DNA of 64,000 nucleotides from Methyloprofundus sedimenti (GCF_002072955.1 NZ_LPUF01000001.1:591001-655000); one strand, 5' to 3'. Shown: positions 1-9,480, numbered from the stretch's first letter. The notes: generated by a model from the sequence alone, not told the origin. Program-made: numbers and translations.

Positions 1-1711
1 AATCAAACACTAAACCAACACCAGGCCAACCACCTACGCCATAATAGATAGCAACAAATTGTTTACCTTTGTGCTTGTAGGTAATCGGGTGACCAATTAC
101 CCCTGAAGGTAGTTTAAATTTCCAAAGCTCTTCACCGTTTTTAGAGTTAAGCGCTTTGATATAGCCGTCTAATGTACCGTAGAAAACCAGATCACCAGCT
201 GTTGCCATGGTGCCACCCCAGACTGCAAATTTCTCAGCAACTTCCCACTTAAATTCGCCCGTTACTGAATCCATCGCTTTTACCTGACCCAGTGTACCTT
301 TAGGACCTGGATACATATTAAGTGTTGCGCCTACAAAGAATTGTCCTGCCCGGTATGGCAGCATGAACGGTTCCCAATCCATACAGATATGGTTGGTTCC
401 CATAAAGAATGTCTTTTTGACTGGGTCGTAAGACTCAATGCCCTGGTTATGGTAGCCCATCGCAGATGGACAAATACCTTTTGCTTCATGATCCATATGT
501 GTTGAATATTCTGGATCACGAATTGGAAGGCCTGTTTTTAAATCAACTTTTTTAACCCAGTTAACCGTGTCATCAATTTTAAATGCATTGACTAAATCGC
601 CATTTTCACGGTTTAAGGTATAAACCAGACCATTTCTATCAGGATGGGTTAGTAATTTAGTCATTTTTCCTTTGACCATTTGCTCCGATAAACCCATATA
701 GTTCACACCAGCGTAATCCCATTCGTCATGCGGTGTTTTTTGGTAACCAAATTTTGCTTTACCCGTATTAACATCACGTCCCCAGATGGTCATCGTCCAT
801 TTGTTATCACCTGGACGCATGGTTTCGTTCCATGGTGCAGGATTGCCTGAGCCGTAGTAAATCATTTCCAGATCACTATCGTAAGCGTACCAGCCCCAGT
901 TTGTACCGCCACCGATTTTCCAGGCATCATCCTCCCAGGTTTTAGTCCCTAAACCAAACTGTCCATAATGTGGATTGTCTTCATTAAATCCCTTACCTAT
1001 ACCTATATCTTCATCGGGTCCTGTCGCATACACACGCCATACCTGGGAGCCATCCTTAATCTTATAGGCCGTTGCATAACCACGCACACCTAATTCAGCC
1101 CCCGCACTTCCTACAATCACCATATCCTTGGCAACAAATGGCGCGGAAGTTAAAGTTGAGCCCATAGCGATATCTGAATTTTCCATTTTCCAGATCAACT
1201 CCCCTGTTTTTGCATTAAGAGCAACAACATGACCATCTAGTTGATCTTGAAAAATAGTCGGAGGGTAATCCTTAGTTCCTGGCGCATAAGCTAAACCTCT
1301 ATTGACTACATCACAACAGGCAACAGCACGAGCTGCCGGGTTTTGCTTAGGCTTGTATTCCCATAAAATTTTATCTGGTTCATTTAAGTCAATCGCAAAA
1401 ATATTGTTCGGAAAAGGAGAGTGGACATACATAATGCCATCGACCACCAATGGACCGCCTTCATGACCATTTAGAACTCCTGTTGAAAAAGACCAGACAG
1501 GTTTTAGATTATGAACATTTTGGATATTGATCTGATACATATTACTGTAATGACTGGCATCATAATCTTTGGTCTGCATCACCCAGTTAGTGTTCTGCTC
1601 AGATAAATCTTCCAGTCTTTTATTGGCATTTGCTTGCTGTGATATGGCGAGCATACTCGTAGAAACCAGTAGAGTAGTTACCATATTCCGAGCAAATTTT
1701 TTAATTTGCAT
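1..1711 (-). CDS. mxaF: PQQ-dependent methanol dehydrogenase large subunit, MxaF type (C-terminus cut by window edge)
   Basis: Periplasmic quinoprotein that oxidises methanol to formaldehyde and passes electrons to cytochrome cL. The ATG at 1711 follows a strong GGAGG, and a signal peptide ends near ANA (residue ~30). About 570 residues are visible and the end lies outside the window. Visible landmarks are the adjacent-cysteine disulfide in [36 protein letters not shown], the catalytic aspartate in DEWD followed by Tyr-Ala, and [14 protein letters not shown]. In lanthanide XoxF enzymes the residue two after the catalytic Asp is an extra Asp; here it is Ala, which points to the calcium MxaF type. 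The divergent mxaB supports this. The short loop at PGPKGTLGQ is somewhat XoxF-like, so the subtype is less sure than the family. mxaJGI would lie to the left, unseen. Confidence 0.9.
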   Translation of the reverse strand, partial: MQIKKFARNMVTTLLVSTSMLAISQQANANKRLEDLSEQNTNWVMQTKDYDASHYSNMYQINIQNVHNLKPVWSFSTGVLNGHEGGPLVVDGIMYVHSPFPNNIFAIDLNEPDKILWEYKPKQNPAARAVACCDVVNRGLAYAPGTKDYPPTIFQDQLDGHVVALNAKTGELIWKMENSDIAMGSTLTSAPFVAKDMVIVGSAGAELGVRGYATAYKIKDGSQVWRVYATGPDEDIGIGKGFNEDNPHYGQFGLGTKTWEDDAWKIGGGTNWGWYAYDSDLEMIYYGSGNPAPWNETMRPGDNKWTMTIWGRDVNTGKAKFGYQKTPHDEWDYAGVNYMGLSEQMVKGKMTKLLTHPDRNGLVYTLNRENGDLVNAFKIDDTVNWVKKVDLKTGLPIRDPEYSTHMDHEAKGICPSAMGYHNQGIESYDPVKKTFFMGTNHICMDWEPFMLPYRAGQFFVGATLNMYPGPKGTLGQVKAMDSVTGEFKWEVAEKFAVWGGTMATAGDLVFYGTLDGYIKALNSKNGEELWKFKLPSGVIGHPITYKHKGKQFVAIYYGVGGWPGVGLVFD

Positions 1712-1998
1712 ATTTCCTCCAGATTGACTTTGTAGTAGAAAAGCATTCGCCAAATCATTTTGTTTTTTTTATAAAAACCCACCTGATCAAGTTAGCGATA
1801 AATCTGGCAAATGCTTGCGCCTATTTTATTTTTTTGCCCTCTTTTTGGATACGGAATAAGTGACTAATTAAGCAGGAATAAACCGCGATTTAACCCAGGA
1901 AAAATTCCTGCCGCTAGATACCTTCTATAAAAAGGAAAAGCTCCTATATCAATTCAAAAAAGAATTGTTCATGATGACTCATTTTTAAGTGATGAATT
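1712..1998. promoter_or_regulatory. Divergent mxaF/mxaB control region with spaced inverted repeat
   Basis: This 287-bp gap separates mxaF (-) and mxaB (+) and must hold both promoters. An inverted repeat is visible: AAGCATTCGCCA at 1741-1752 and TGGCAAATGCTT at 1805-1816 (11 of 12 match, 52-bp loop). It lies just upstream of mxaF. It could be an operator for a LuxR-type regulator such as the mxaB product, but that is inference. No -35/-10 pair was assigned. Confidence 0.4.
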
Positions 1999-2646
1999 AT
2001 GTCTAAAATTAGCGTATTACTTGTTGACGATCATGCCGTCGTAAGAGCAGGTTATAAGTCTTATTTGTCTCTATCGGAAAAAATAGGCGAGATCCATGAA
2101 GTGGACTCTGGTGAATCAGCCTGTCAACAGTATATGCAACAACCTGTTGATGTGGTGGTTATGGATTTATCCATGCCGGGTATGGGAGGGCTGGAGTGTA
2201 TCCGGCGACTCATTAGCCGTGCCCCGCACTGTAAGATTCTGGTCTTCAGTATTCATAATGAGATAATTTATGCAACCCGCGCGATAAAGTCAGGTGCTAA
2301 AGGCTATATCAGTAAAAGCAGCCTGCCTGAAACGTTAGTCACTGCCGTCTGTTCTATCGCGCAGGGACATACCTATATAGATGCAGCCATGGCTCAACAA
2401 CTTGCGGTTATTATGGTGACTGAGCAAGATGATGAATATAAAATTAAACAGCTTTCACCCAGAGAGTTTGATGTTTTTTGTCTACTAGCTAATGGAAGTA
2501 GCCCACGTGATGTGGCAGATAAGCTACATTTAAGTTATAAAACAGTTTGCAATCACAGTACCACCATCAAGGAAAAGTTGGCTGTTAAAACAATGGCAGA
2601 GTTTACCTTGATGGCTGCCCGGCAAGGGTTAATACAAGCTGAATAG
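1999..2646 (+). CDS. mxaB: MxaB-like LuxR/NarL-family response regulator
   Basis: Two-domain response regulator of 215 aa. The receiver domain (1-~120) has the acidic pair D10-D11, phosphoacceptor D56 in VVVMDLSMPG, and K106 in KGYISKSS. A LuxR-type helix-turn-helix covers ~150-210 (LSPREFDVFCLLANG and a recognition helix around YKTVCNHSTTIKEKL). It is divergent from mxaF. In gammaproteobacterial methanotrophs MxaB is an orphan response regulator required for mxa expression and is encoded beside mxaF; position plus family give the name. It is closely similar to the regulator at 17068-17712, especially in the receiver (VDDHAVVRAG in both). Confidence 0.82.
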   Translation: MSKISVLLVDDHAVVRAGYKSYLSLSEKIGEIHEVDSGESACQQYMQQPVDVVVMDLSMPGMGGLECIRRLISRAPHCKILVFSIHNEIIYATRAIKSGAKGYISKSSLPETLVTAVCSIAQGHTYIDAAMAQQLAVIMVTEQDDEYKIKQLSPREFDVFCLLANGSSPRDVADKLHLSYKTVCNHSTTIKEKLAVKTMAEFTLMAARQGLIQAE

Positions 2647-2771
2647 AGCCATTTTCGCTCCTAAGCAATACAAGTCATGCTATATTGCCAATATAATTAA
2701 CTCTGGCAGGTAATACAGAGGCGCTGGAAAGAAGTTTGTGAATACCCTGATTTCAAAGACTTACCCCCTAA

Positions 2772-2900
2772 GTTTGTGTAGAAGTTATTTCTGCGAGTAA
2801 GAGTCAACGCGAAATAGATGAGAAAAAACAGCTGTATTTTGAAGCAGGTGCAAAAGAGTTTTGGACCTGTGATGAAGGTGGAAGGGATGTATGCACATAG
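2772..2900 (+). pseudogene. Uma2-family endonuclease fragment
   Basis: One frame reads VCVEVISASKSQREIDEKKQ and then LYFEAGAKEFWTCDEGG before a stop. This is the conserved central segment of Uma2 (DUF820) proteins, with the catalytic-core pattern EVxS...EIxEKxxLYxxAGAxExW. No start codon or N-terminal part is present. It is a remnant lying in decayed DNA between mxaB and the zinc island. An intact Uma2 gene of a different subgroup occurs at 35408. Confidence 0.6.
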
Positions 2901-2962
2901 GCTTTCAGAAGTTAATTGGATGAGCGTTGCGAAATCCGACATGATTATGCACGATGCTTTGA

Positions 2963-3180
2963 TTATGAGTGATGACACTTACACGGCATCACATCGCTCA
3001 GTGCATATCTGACATGGCAAAATATTTTAGCCCTGTCCATGCTACGAAAACACCCTGATATTTTTTGATGAACTTTTGTCATTCGAATGGCATTTTTAGC
3101 GGTATTAGTAGTAAAGGGAATAGCTTCATTTTCCAAAAAGCGCAACACATCCCCTTCAAAATTAAGAAGCCTTGATGTGT
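2963..3180 (-). pseudogene. IS66-family transposase C-terminal remnant
   Basis: Read on the minus strand, the segment encodes LLNFEGDVLRFLENEAIPFT followed by TNTAKNAIRMTKVHQKISGC and FRSMDRAKIFCHVR. This is the C-terminal signature of IS66 TnpC transposases (the FTNNxAExDIRMxKVxQKISGCFR type). The N-terminal three quarters and the ends of the element are missing. It differs from the intact IS66-type element at 31104-32750. Confidence 0.7.
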
Positions 3181-3294
3181 CAACACTTTTATGGAATCAA
3201 AACTGACGTAATGAAAATATCCGAGGTTTTATTGCTAACATCATGGCTGTATACAAATCTTTTTGAAAAGTAAAGTAATCGCTTTTAAAATATT

Positions 3295-3319
3295 ATGATA
3301 TGTTATATCATTACAATTT
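3295..3319. promoter_or_regulatory. Putative Zur box upstream of the COG0523/ZIP operon
   Basis: TGATAT and ATATCA arms flank a GTT centre at 3296-3310. Aligned with the gammaproteobacterial Zur consensus (GAAATGTTATANTATAACATTTC), 3297-3319 agrees at about 18 of 23 positions. It lies 52 bp before the first start codon of the zinc island. A second site of the same kind is at 8263-8286. The zur gene is not in the window. Confidence 0.6.
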
Positions 3320-3370
3320 AATTTACACTATCACTTACTATTTTTTACTTCAACTGGGAATGAGCATCAT

Positions 3371-3680
3371 ATGAACCGAAAGCCCGATATTTGTTTTTGC
3401 CTCTTAGCGGTCGCGATTGCACCGACCACTTATGCAACCGAACAGCAGAACATGGATGAAAACATCTGCGATTCGACTTCGTATTTGCGCAACTCTGCCC
3501 CGAAAATAGGATTGAGGGTGATTTACTGATGAACGTGTTAAAAATTCATCAATCCATCGTCATGCCTGTGCGTTCAAAAAAAACTTGGGCTGCCCCTTAC
3601 ACGGCATCGATATTGATAAAGCGAGCCACTTACTCAGCTCTGTCCAAGAAAAACCAGCTAACAATATAAAAATTTTATGA
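3371..3680 (+). pseudogene. Decayed small exported protein gene ahead of zigA
   Basis: The first gene after the Zur box. A 52-aa reading frame (3371-3529) begins with a signal peptide (MNRKPDICFCLLAVAIAPTT then YATEQQ). A different frame carries a plausible C-terminus, ACAFKKNLGCPLHGIDIDKA, ending at the TGA of 3678-3680. That TGA overlaps the ATG of the next gene (ATGA), which is the hallmark of a genuine operon gene end. The two pieces imply a frameshift. The protein was small, exported and cysteine-containing. The family is not recognised. Confidence 0.45.
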
Positions 3681-4885
3681 CTGAAAAACGCTTACCCGTC
3701 ACCGTCTTATCAGGCTTTTTAGGCGCGGGTAAAACCACGCTGCTCAATCATATTCTTGCCAATCGCGAGGGCTTGAAAATAGCCGTGATCGTTAATGATA
3801 TGAGCGAAATCAATATTGATGCGACGCTGGTTAAAAATGAAATCACGCTCAATCGTGCCGAAGAAAAACTGGTCGAAATGAGCAACGGCTGTATTTGCTG
3901 TACCTTGCGTGAAGACTTGCTGGTAGAGGTCGGGCAGCTCGCTAAAGCAGGCCGTTTTGATTATTTGCTGATCGAATCCACCGGTATTGCCGAACCGATG
4001 CCGATTGCCGAAACCTTTACCTTCAGAGATGAAGACGGCCTCAGTTTGTCCGATAGTGCCACGCTGGATACGATGGTCACCGTAGTCGATGCGGTCAATT
4101 TCATGCGCGATTATATGGATGCCATGTCGTTGAAAGAACTCAATGCAGGTCTGGGCGAGGACGACGAGCGCAATATCGCTGATTTACTGGCCGAACAGAT
4201 TGAATTCAGCACTGTCATTTTAATCTCTAAAGCTGATTTGATTTGTAGCGATGAGCGGGACAATTTAACCACCATTATTAAATCCTTAAATCCTGAAGCA
4301 GAGATTATTCCGATGGTGATGGGGCAAGTGCCGCTACAAAAAATTATCAACACTGGACGCTTTAATTTTGAACAAGCCGAGCAAGCACCCGGCTGGCTGC
4401 AAGAACTGCGCGGCAACCACACGCCGGAAACTGAAGAATACGGCATTTCCAGCTTTGTTTACGCTGCTCGCAAGCCGTTTCATCCAAAACGGTTTTACGA
4501 TTATTTGCATCGCGACGATTGGGACAACGGCACTTTGCTGCGTTCCAAAGGCTTTTTTTGGCTGGCATCTCGCCCCGAATGGGTGGGTAGCTGGTCACAG
4601 GCGGGCGGCACCATGCAACATGGTTGCGCTGGTCAGTGGTGGGCATCGGTGCCGGAAACGCAATGGCCAGAAGAGTATGTTGCTGATATTCAGGCCCATT
4701 GGCAAGCCCCGTTTGGCGACTGCCGTCAGGAGTTGGTGTTTATTGGCCAAAATATCGATGCCGAGCAAACGCGCAATGAATTGGATCAGTGTCTGTTGAC
4801 TGATGATGAATTATCTGCCGGCGAAACGATATGGAAAACCTATCAGGATAATTTTCCCGCCTGGCTGGCTGATGAACACGCTTGA
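3677..4885 (+). CDS. zigA: COG0523 G3E GTPase, ZigA-type zinc metallochaperone
   Basis: A 402-aa CobW/COG0523 GTPase. It has Walker [16 protein letters not shown] near residue 14, the family CxCC metal site in [12 protein letters not shown] (~72-84), an ESTGIAEP switch motif, a GTPase specificity SKAD (~187), and a long C-terminal CobW_C domain with QHGCAGQWW. Length and sequence fit the ZigA subgroup, Zur-regulated proteins thought to deliver zinc to client enzymes in zinc starvation. Its ATG overlaps the stop of the decayed gene upstream, and its end overlaps the ZIP fragment at 4873. It sits downstream of a Zur box. It appears intact. Confidence 0.85.
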   Translation: MTEKRLPVTVLSGFLGAGKTTLLNHILANREGLKIAVIVNDMSEINIDATLVKNEITLNRAEEKLVEMSNGCICCTLREDLLVEVGQLAKAGRFDYLLIESTGIAEPMPIAETFTFRDEDGLSLSDSATLDTMVTVVDAVNFMRDYMDAMSLKELNAGLGEDDERNIADLLAEQIEFSTVILISKADLICSDERDNLTTIIKSLNPEAEIIPMVMGQVPLQKIINTGRFNFEQAEQAPGWLQELRGNHTPETEEYGISSFVYAARKPFHPKRFYDYLHRDDWDNGTLLRSKGFFWLASRPEWVGSWSQAGGTMQHGCAGQWWASVPETQWPEEYVADIQAHWQAPFGDCRQELVFIGQNIDAEQTRNELDQCLLTDDELSAGETIWKTYQDNFPAWLADEHA

Positions 4886-5105
4886 TCAGGCTTTTCATGT
4901 CCTTGGCTCGCTATTGTTGATCAGCCTGGCTGTGTTATCGCTTCGGGTTCAATGTCAGCGATTAAAACTTACGTTTACCCGTGCCTTTGTGGCCGTGCTG
5001 CTAGTATTATTGGCCGATGCGGCCATGCACCTGCTTCCCGATGCGATTGCGTGCTTTATTTATGGCACACAAAAACACTACGTCTCAACAAACTTTTATG
5101 AGTGA
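4873..5105 (+). pseudogene. Truncated ZIP-family metal transporter (N-terminal fragment)
   Basis: A 77-aa frame overlapping the end of zigA. It has two hydrophobic segments and the motif LLADAAMHLLPDAI, which parallels the ZIP transporter motif LLGDAFIHLIPDAV found in the next gene. It stops at 5103-5105 after about one quarter of a ZIP protein. It appears to be the start of a first, tandem ZIP gene whose remainder was lost. A role as a free small membrane protein cannot be excluded. Confidence 0.6.
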
Positions 5106-5111
5106 GAAATC

Positions 5112-5895
5112 ATGATCCTTTCAAGGGTAGTCATTGCCGGTACTATTGGCGCCAGTTTTCTGGTCAGCTTTGTCTCATTGTCCGGGCTGTTTGCCTTATG
5201 GGTTGAGACTGAGCGGCTTAAACGCATTATTCCTTATCCGGTTGCTTTGGCGGTCGGTGTTTTTGCTGGGCGATGCCTTTATCCACCTGATTCCCGATGC
5301 AGTCGCGCGGCAAGGCTCTATTTCCACCGTCTGTTTGACGGTATTACTGGGGATGTTTTTATTCTTCGTGCTGGAAAAACTGGTGCGCTGGCGTCATGAC
5401 CATCACATCGATGTGCCCGGTCAAGACGAGGATATTCGCCCCATCGCCAAGATGAATTTAATGGGTGACGCCGTGCATAACTTTGTCGATGGCATCTTGA
5501 TCGGCGGCAGTTTTATCGAGGATCCGGTGCTCGGTTTTACCACTACGCTGGCGATTATAGCCCACGAAATTCCGCAAGAAATAGGTGATGTCAGTGCGCT
5601 GGTGTATGGCGGTTATTCACCGGCAAAAGAGGTGTTGTACAACTTTTATTGCTCGCTGAGCGCCGTTGCCGGCGCGGTGTTTACCTTGCTATCCAGCCAG
5701 TTGGCCGAGTCATCGTTAGTCTTTTTACTGCCGATTGCAGCGGGTGGTTTTATCTACATCGCTGCCACCGACATGATACCGGCGTTGCACGAGCATTCCA
5801 GCATAACCCATCTGGTCGGGCAAACCCTTATCTTTGCTTTGAGCATTGGTTTTATGCAGTCCATCATCATCCTGGAACAATCTTTATTAAATTAA
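5112..5895 (+). pseudogene. ZIP-family zinc transporter with a frameshift
   Basis: Inner-membrane importer of the ZIP family (zinc and related divalent metals). Frame 1 gives the N-terminal ~50 aa from the ATG at 5112. The rest continues in another frame from about 5260 (LLGDAFIHLIPDAV) through the TM4 motif HNFVDGILIGGSF and the TM5 motif HEIPQEIGD to a stop at 5893. The shift falls at GTTTTTGCTGGGCG (~5257-5270) and is consistent with loss of two bases. Without it the protein would be ~260 aa, the normal ZIP length. It could be a true mutation or a sequencing error in a T run. It is in operon with zigA and DUF1826. Confidence 0.75.
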
Positions 5896-5905
5896 TGAGG
5901 TCAAT

Positions 5906-6574
5906 ATGAGCGCTAACGCACACCATTTAGTACCCCCCTTTTATTTCAGATCTTACCTGTCTGATGAGTTGGCTGATTTAACACAAATCTACCAGCCCGC
6001 CATCAATCTTTGTGTGGTGCAGCGTAAAGTGGATAACGAGCTGAAACGCTTTGTCGAACATTTGTTAAAACAACCCCATCCAGTCGGTTTTGTAGAAATC
6101 ATTAATGCTACCTCGTTCGATTTCATTAACTTATTGCCGCAGACAGAACATTTACCGGGTTACCAGGCATTTTGCAAAGACGTCGCCCATTTAGTGGCGA
6201 TGTATTGCGACTTATTCGATCTGAGCCATGTTGGATTGCGTTTGCGCACCCTGGATCATGCCATGTGCCCCAGATTTCATACCGACGCAGTGACTTGCCG
6301 ACTGGTTTGTACCTACGGCGGTGTTGGCACCGAGTGGCTGGAAGAGCCACATGTTGATCGACGTAAACTGGGTACGGGGTCAGGTGGTTTAAAGGATGAA
6401 TGCTCAGGGCTGATTATGGATGCTGATGCCATCCAGACCATGCCCGCTTATGCGATTGGATTACTGAAAGGCTCGCGTTGGGAAGGCAATGAGCAATATG
6501 GCGCAGTACACCGTTCGCCGCAATTAACGCCCGACTCACCGAAACGTCTGTTATTGACGCTGGATTTTGCCTGA
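5906..6574 (+). CDS. DUF1826 family protein
   Basis: A 222-aa soluble protein of the DUF1826 family, recognised by LRLRTLDHAMCPRFHTDAVT, CRLVCTYGGVGTEWL and the C-terminal HRSPQLTPDSPKRLLLTLDF. The His/Asp/Cys-rich middle resembles the core of iron/2-oxoglutarate-type jelly rolls, but no function is established. In other proteobacteria DUF1826 genes sit beside COG0523 genes in predicted Zur regulons, the same arrangement as here. It starts 11 bp after the ZIP stop with a GAGG-like ribosome site. It appears intact. Confidence 0.8.
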   Translation: MSANAHHLVPPFYFRSYLSDELADLTQIYQPAINLCVVQRKVDNELKRFVEHLLKQPHPVGFVEIINATSFDFINLLPQTEHLPGYQAFCKDVAHLVAMYCDLFDLSHVGLRLRTLDHAMCPRFHTDAVTCRLVCTYGGVGTEWLEEPHVDRRKLGTGSGGLKDECSGLIMDADAIQTMPAYAIGLLKGSRWEGNEQYGAVHRSPQLTPDSPKRLLLTLDFA

Positions 6575-6585
6575 GATGAGGAAAA

Positions 6586-6830
6586 ATGACCGTATTAACA
6601 CTATTTACCGAACGCGATAAGAAATCTGCCGAATGATCGAACGCACAGAAACCTTGCCTATCGGCGCCAACCTGCCCTGGCCGGATGTCCTTGAGCATTT
6701 GCCGTTCAACGCCGACGCCCTGTTGTTGCTGGTTGATCAACTAGGTCCCGCTTGTCACACCGGACGGCGCAGTTGTTTTTACAACGCTGTGCGCGGCAAC
6801 TGGGTCGAGATCATCAGCACACTATAATAT
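6586..6830 (+). pseudogene. Remnant of a phosphoribosyl-AMP cyclohydrolase (hisI) paralogue
   Basis: After a good ribosome site, a 16-codon frame (MTVLTLFTERDKKSAE) stops at 6634-6636. The next frame (6633-6827) ends with ADALLLLVDQLGPACHTGRR and SCFYNAV, the C-terminal signature of HisI (GPACHTGxRSCF), which contains zinc-ligand cysteines. The N-terminal two thirds of HisI is missing. HisI is a zinc enzyme, and extra hisI copies occur with COG0523 genes in zinc-starvation loci, so this reads as a decayed zinc-sparing paralogue. The first 16 codons do not resemble HisI. Confidence 0.55.
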
Positions 6831-6872
6831 TACAGAAAATAATTCTTTATAACCGCTATCCTGGAGAACCCA

Positions 6873-7862
6873 ATGCTTGATCCTAATAGCTTCACACCTG
6901 TGCCCGTAACCATTTTGACCGGTTTTTTAGGTGCTGGAAAAACGACTTTGTTAAACCGTATTTTGTCTGAACAGCATGGTCATCGTATTGCCGTCATTGA
7001 AAATGAATTCGGCGAAGCCGGCATTGATAATGATCTGTTGATTCAGGGCGAAGAGCAAATTGTTGAAATGAACAATGGCTGCATTTGTTGCACTGTGCGC
7101 GGCGATCTCGTGCGCATTCTGGGCGAGTTGGCTGAAAAACGTGAAAACGGTTCATTGATTTTTGAGCGCGTAATAATTGAAACTACTGGGCTTGCCGATC
7201 CTGCCCCGGTCGCGCAAACGTTTTTTGTCGAACAAGATATTGGTGAATATTATTTGCTCGACGGGGTTATTACTGTCGTTGATGCCAAACATGCCCTGAA
7301 ACAACTTAGCGAGTGTCATGAAGCCGAGGAACAAGTGGGTTTTGCTGACCGCTTATTATTATCCAAAACCGACCTGATAACGCCAGAAGAAGTGATTGAA
7401 CTAGAAACGCGATTGCGCCTCATCAACGCCCGTGCGCCTATTGCTCATGCGCATTTTGGTGAGACCGACATCAGTGAAATTCTCGACATACGCGGCTTTA
7501 ATCTCAATGCCATCCTGGAAATTGAACCTGACTTTCTGGGCGATGTCAGTCATGCGCACGATGCCGGTATCACGTCTTTTGTCTACCGTACTGAGCAAGC
7601 CTTTGATGCGGCAAGAATCATCGGTTTTATGGATGTGATGGTCCGCGATTACGGTAATGATTTATTGCGCTATAAAGGCATCGTGCATATTGCGGGTTGT
7701 GATCGTAAGGTGATTTATCAAGGCGTACATATGCTCCTCGGAGACAGTATTGGCGAGCTTTGGGCAGCTAATGAAGTCCGCCAATCGGTGTTAGTCTTAA
7801 TAGGTCGTAACCTGCCTAAACAAGAAATCTACACGGCATTAGACAGTTGCAGGGTTATTTAA
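6873..7862 (+). CDS. COG0523 G3E GTPase, second copy
   Basis: A 329-aa CobW/COG0523 protein. It has Walker [17 protein letters not shown] (~16-30), CxCC in [15 protein letters not shown] (~66-80), [11 protein letters not shown] (~106), SKTDLI (~167) and a shorter C-terminal CobW_C region ([15 protein letters not shown] onward). It is of a different subgroup from the 402-aa protein at 3677, being closer in length to YjiA/YeiR-type members. GTP hydrolysis is thought to drive metal (zinc) delivery. One base separates it from the fhcA-like remnant, suggesting the two were coupled and that the amidohydrolase was the client; this is inference. Confidence 0.83.
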   Translation: MLDPNSFTPVPVTILTGFLGAGKTTLLNRILSEQHGHRIAVIENEFGEAGIDNDLLIQGEEQIVEMNNGCICCTVRGDLVRILGELAEKRENGSLIFERVIIETTGLADPAPVAQTFFVEQDIGEYYLLDGVITVVDAKHALKQLSECHEAEEQVGFADRLLLSKTDLITPEEVIELETRLRLINARAPIAHAHFGETDISEILDIRGFNLNAILEIEPDFLGDVSHAHDAGITSFVYRTEQAFDAARIIGFMDVMVRDYGNDLLRYKGIVHIAGCDRKVIYQGVHMLLGDSIGELWAANEVRQSVLVLIGRNLPKQEIYTALDSCRVI

Positions 7863-7863
7863 T

Positions 7864-8202
7864 ATGTTAACACGCTTAACAGGCGGGCGACTTTTCGATC
7901 CTGCCCAAGGATTAAATGGAACGATTCAAGATGTGTGGTTTCGTGATGGCATGATAGTTTCCCCGACTGAGGTCGGAGCGTTGCCAGATGCGGATATTGA
8001 TGTCTCCGGCAAAGTTGTCATGGCCGGAGCCATTGATATTCATAGCCATATCGCCGGTGGCAATGTTAATACCGCACGTTGGTCAACCACATAAACCGGC
8101 TACCGTTATGCACAAGCGGGCTACACCACCGTCGTCGAACCTGCCGTGCTGCCAGCCAATGCGCTAGATGCGCATTTACAGATGGCCGACATTCCGAATT
8201 GA
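7864..8202 (+). pseudogene. Remnant of formyltransferase/hydrolase complex subunit A (fhcA) paralogue
   Basis: The frame begins MLTRLTGGRLFDPAQGLNGT and continues through VMAGAIDIHSHIAGGNVNTA, the N-terminus and metal-binding HxH motif of FhcA/FwdA amidohydrolases of the H4MPT pathway. It then has a TAA at 8092. The same frame continues as TGYRYAQAGYTTVVEPAVLP to a TGA at 8200, matching FhcA sequence ~40 residues further on, so an internal deletion created the stop. About 450 C-terminal residues are absent. FhcA is a zinc amidohydrolase normally encoded with fhcBDC. A copy in a Zur-type operon is unusual. Confidence 0.7.
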
Positions 8203-8403
8203 AGCTGAGTTTCCTCTAAGGTTACTTTTTCACTGCTAAAATATTTTTGTAAACCCTCGACAAAAATGTTATGTTATAACATAACAAAAATAAAAGACAA
8301 TATGATGTCTTGCAAACGGTAAGCGAATAGCGTTCAAAACGGATCAGTTTGTTTATACCAGATCCTAACAATCGCCAGTTTTACTGGTAGCTAAAGAGAT
8401 GAG
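8203..8403. promoter_or_regulatory. Zur box and leader before the TonB receptor
   Basis: A perfect 20-bp palindrome, TGTTATGTTATAACATAACA, lies at 8267-8286, 117 bp before the receptor start. Extended left to 8263 it matches the Zur consensus GAAATGTTATANTATAACATTTC at about 18 of 22 defined positions. It should repress the receptor and the two exported proteins behind it when zinc is plentiful. The rest of the leader shows no clear -10 assignment. The receptor's ribosome site is GAGATGAG directly before the ATG. Confidence 0.75.
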
Positions 8404-9250
8404 ATGTACCACTCAGATTTTAACCGAATAATAATATTAGGTATTTGCATGTCCAGTCCAAACGGTTTTATTTCAGTGTCTTTTGCCGAACCCGTTGATC
8501 TGGACGTCATGGAAATCCACGGCGCACCCATCAACACTATTCAATCACCCAAGGAAAGTTTATTGCAGGGTGATGCGCTACGATTAAAACAGAATGATAC
8601 CTTAGGCAAAGTACTGGAAGGGGAATTAGGCGTGAGTAACGCTTCTTTTGGTCCGGGTGTCGGCATACCCGTTATTCGCGGCTTTTCTGGATCGCGCGTG
8701 CGGATGATGCAAAATGGTCTGGGTAGTCATGATGCGTCTAGTTTAAGCCCGGATCATGCGGTTGCGATAGAGCCAATTTTTGCAGAAAGCATTCGTATAT
8801 CACGCGGCTCGGAAAATATTCGTTATGGTGGCAATGCCATTGGCGGTATTGTTGAGGTTGAAGATTATCGCATCCCTGAGCGACGCCAGGAACAACTTCT
8901 GAGCGGTTGGCTGGAAAGTCGCTACGATACCAATGGCAATGGGACGCACTCGGCATTTAGGATGAATCTGGAAAAGGACTGGCTGGGTATGACCATGGGA
9001 GGCTTTTATCGACATCGTAATGATACGCAAATACCGGGTTCCACCATTGACGAGAATAATATTGAACAACAATTCGGCTTAACCGACATAAATAATTCAA
9101 AGGGCACGATACCGAATACCGACAGTGAAAGTTACGGCGGTTTTGCCGGTGTTTCCTGGTTAGGGGAAAAGACGATGGCCGGTATGTCGGTCAATTATAT
9201 CGACAATGAATACGGTGTACCCAGTGGCAGTAATGCTTTAGACCCCAATA
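8404..9250 (+). pseudogene. ZnuD-like TonB-dependent receptor, 5' part (split by insertion element)
   Basis: Outer-membrane metal receptor. The visible part holds a signal peptide (to ~residue 28), the plug domain (~30-165: SNASFGPGVGIPVIRGFSGS, ENIRYGGNAIGGIVEVED) and the first barrel strands. Translation runs into the inserted element and stops at 9265-9267. Joining base 9250 to base 11357 (removing the element and one TA) gives an uninterrupted 729-aa receptor. The layout is that of the zinc receptor ZnuD, but the extracellular loop at the break (SGSNALDPN-SLDGLELILPQ) is acidic, where ZnuD has a histidine-rich loop, so the substrate could differ. Confidence 0.85.
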
Positions 9251-9480
9251 TTACATATCCCACTTAAATAGCGAACTTCATTGAGTGATTAACAAAGCTT
9301 TGAGCATTATCTGTACTGATGCATTTCAACCCTTCGGCATAAGCTTGATATAACGCTTCAACGGTTCGTGGTCTTTGTTTGCGTAAGTACTGTTTAATTT
9401 TATTCCATGCTAATTCAATCGGGTTAAGGTCAGGTGAGTAAGGCGGTAGGTAAATAAGCTTTGCTCCTGTCTTTTGAATA

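Noticed and set aside
1-1711. XoxF (lanthanide) assignment for the methanol dehydrogenase
   Set aside because: Ala rather than Asp two residues after the catalytic Asp, and the adjacent mxaB-like gene; kept as a stated alternative only.
4362-4799. Long frames on both strands inside zigA
   Set aside because: Shadows of the well-supported COG0523 gene in other frames.
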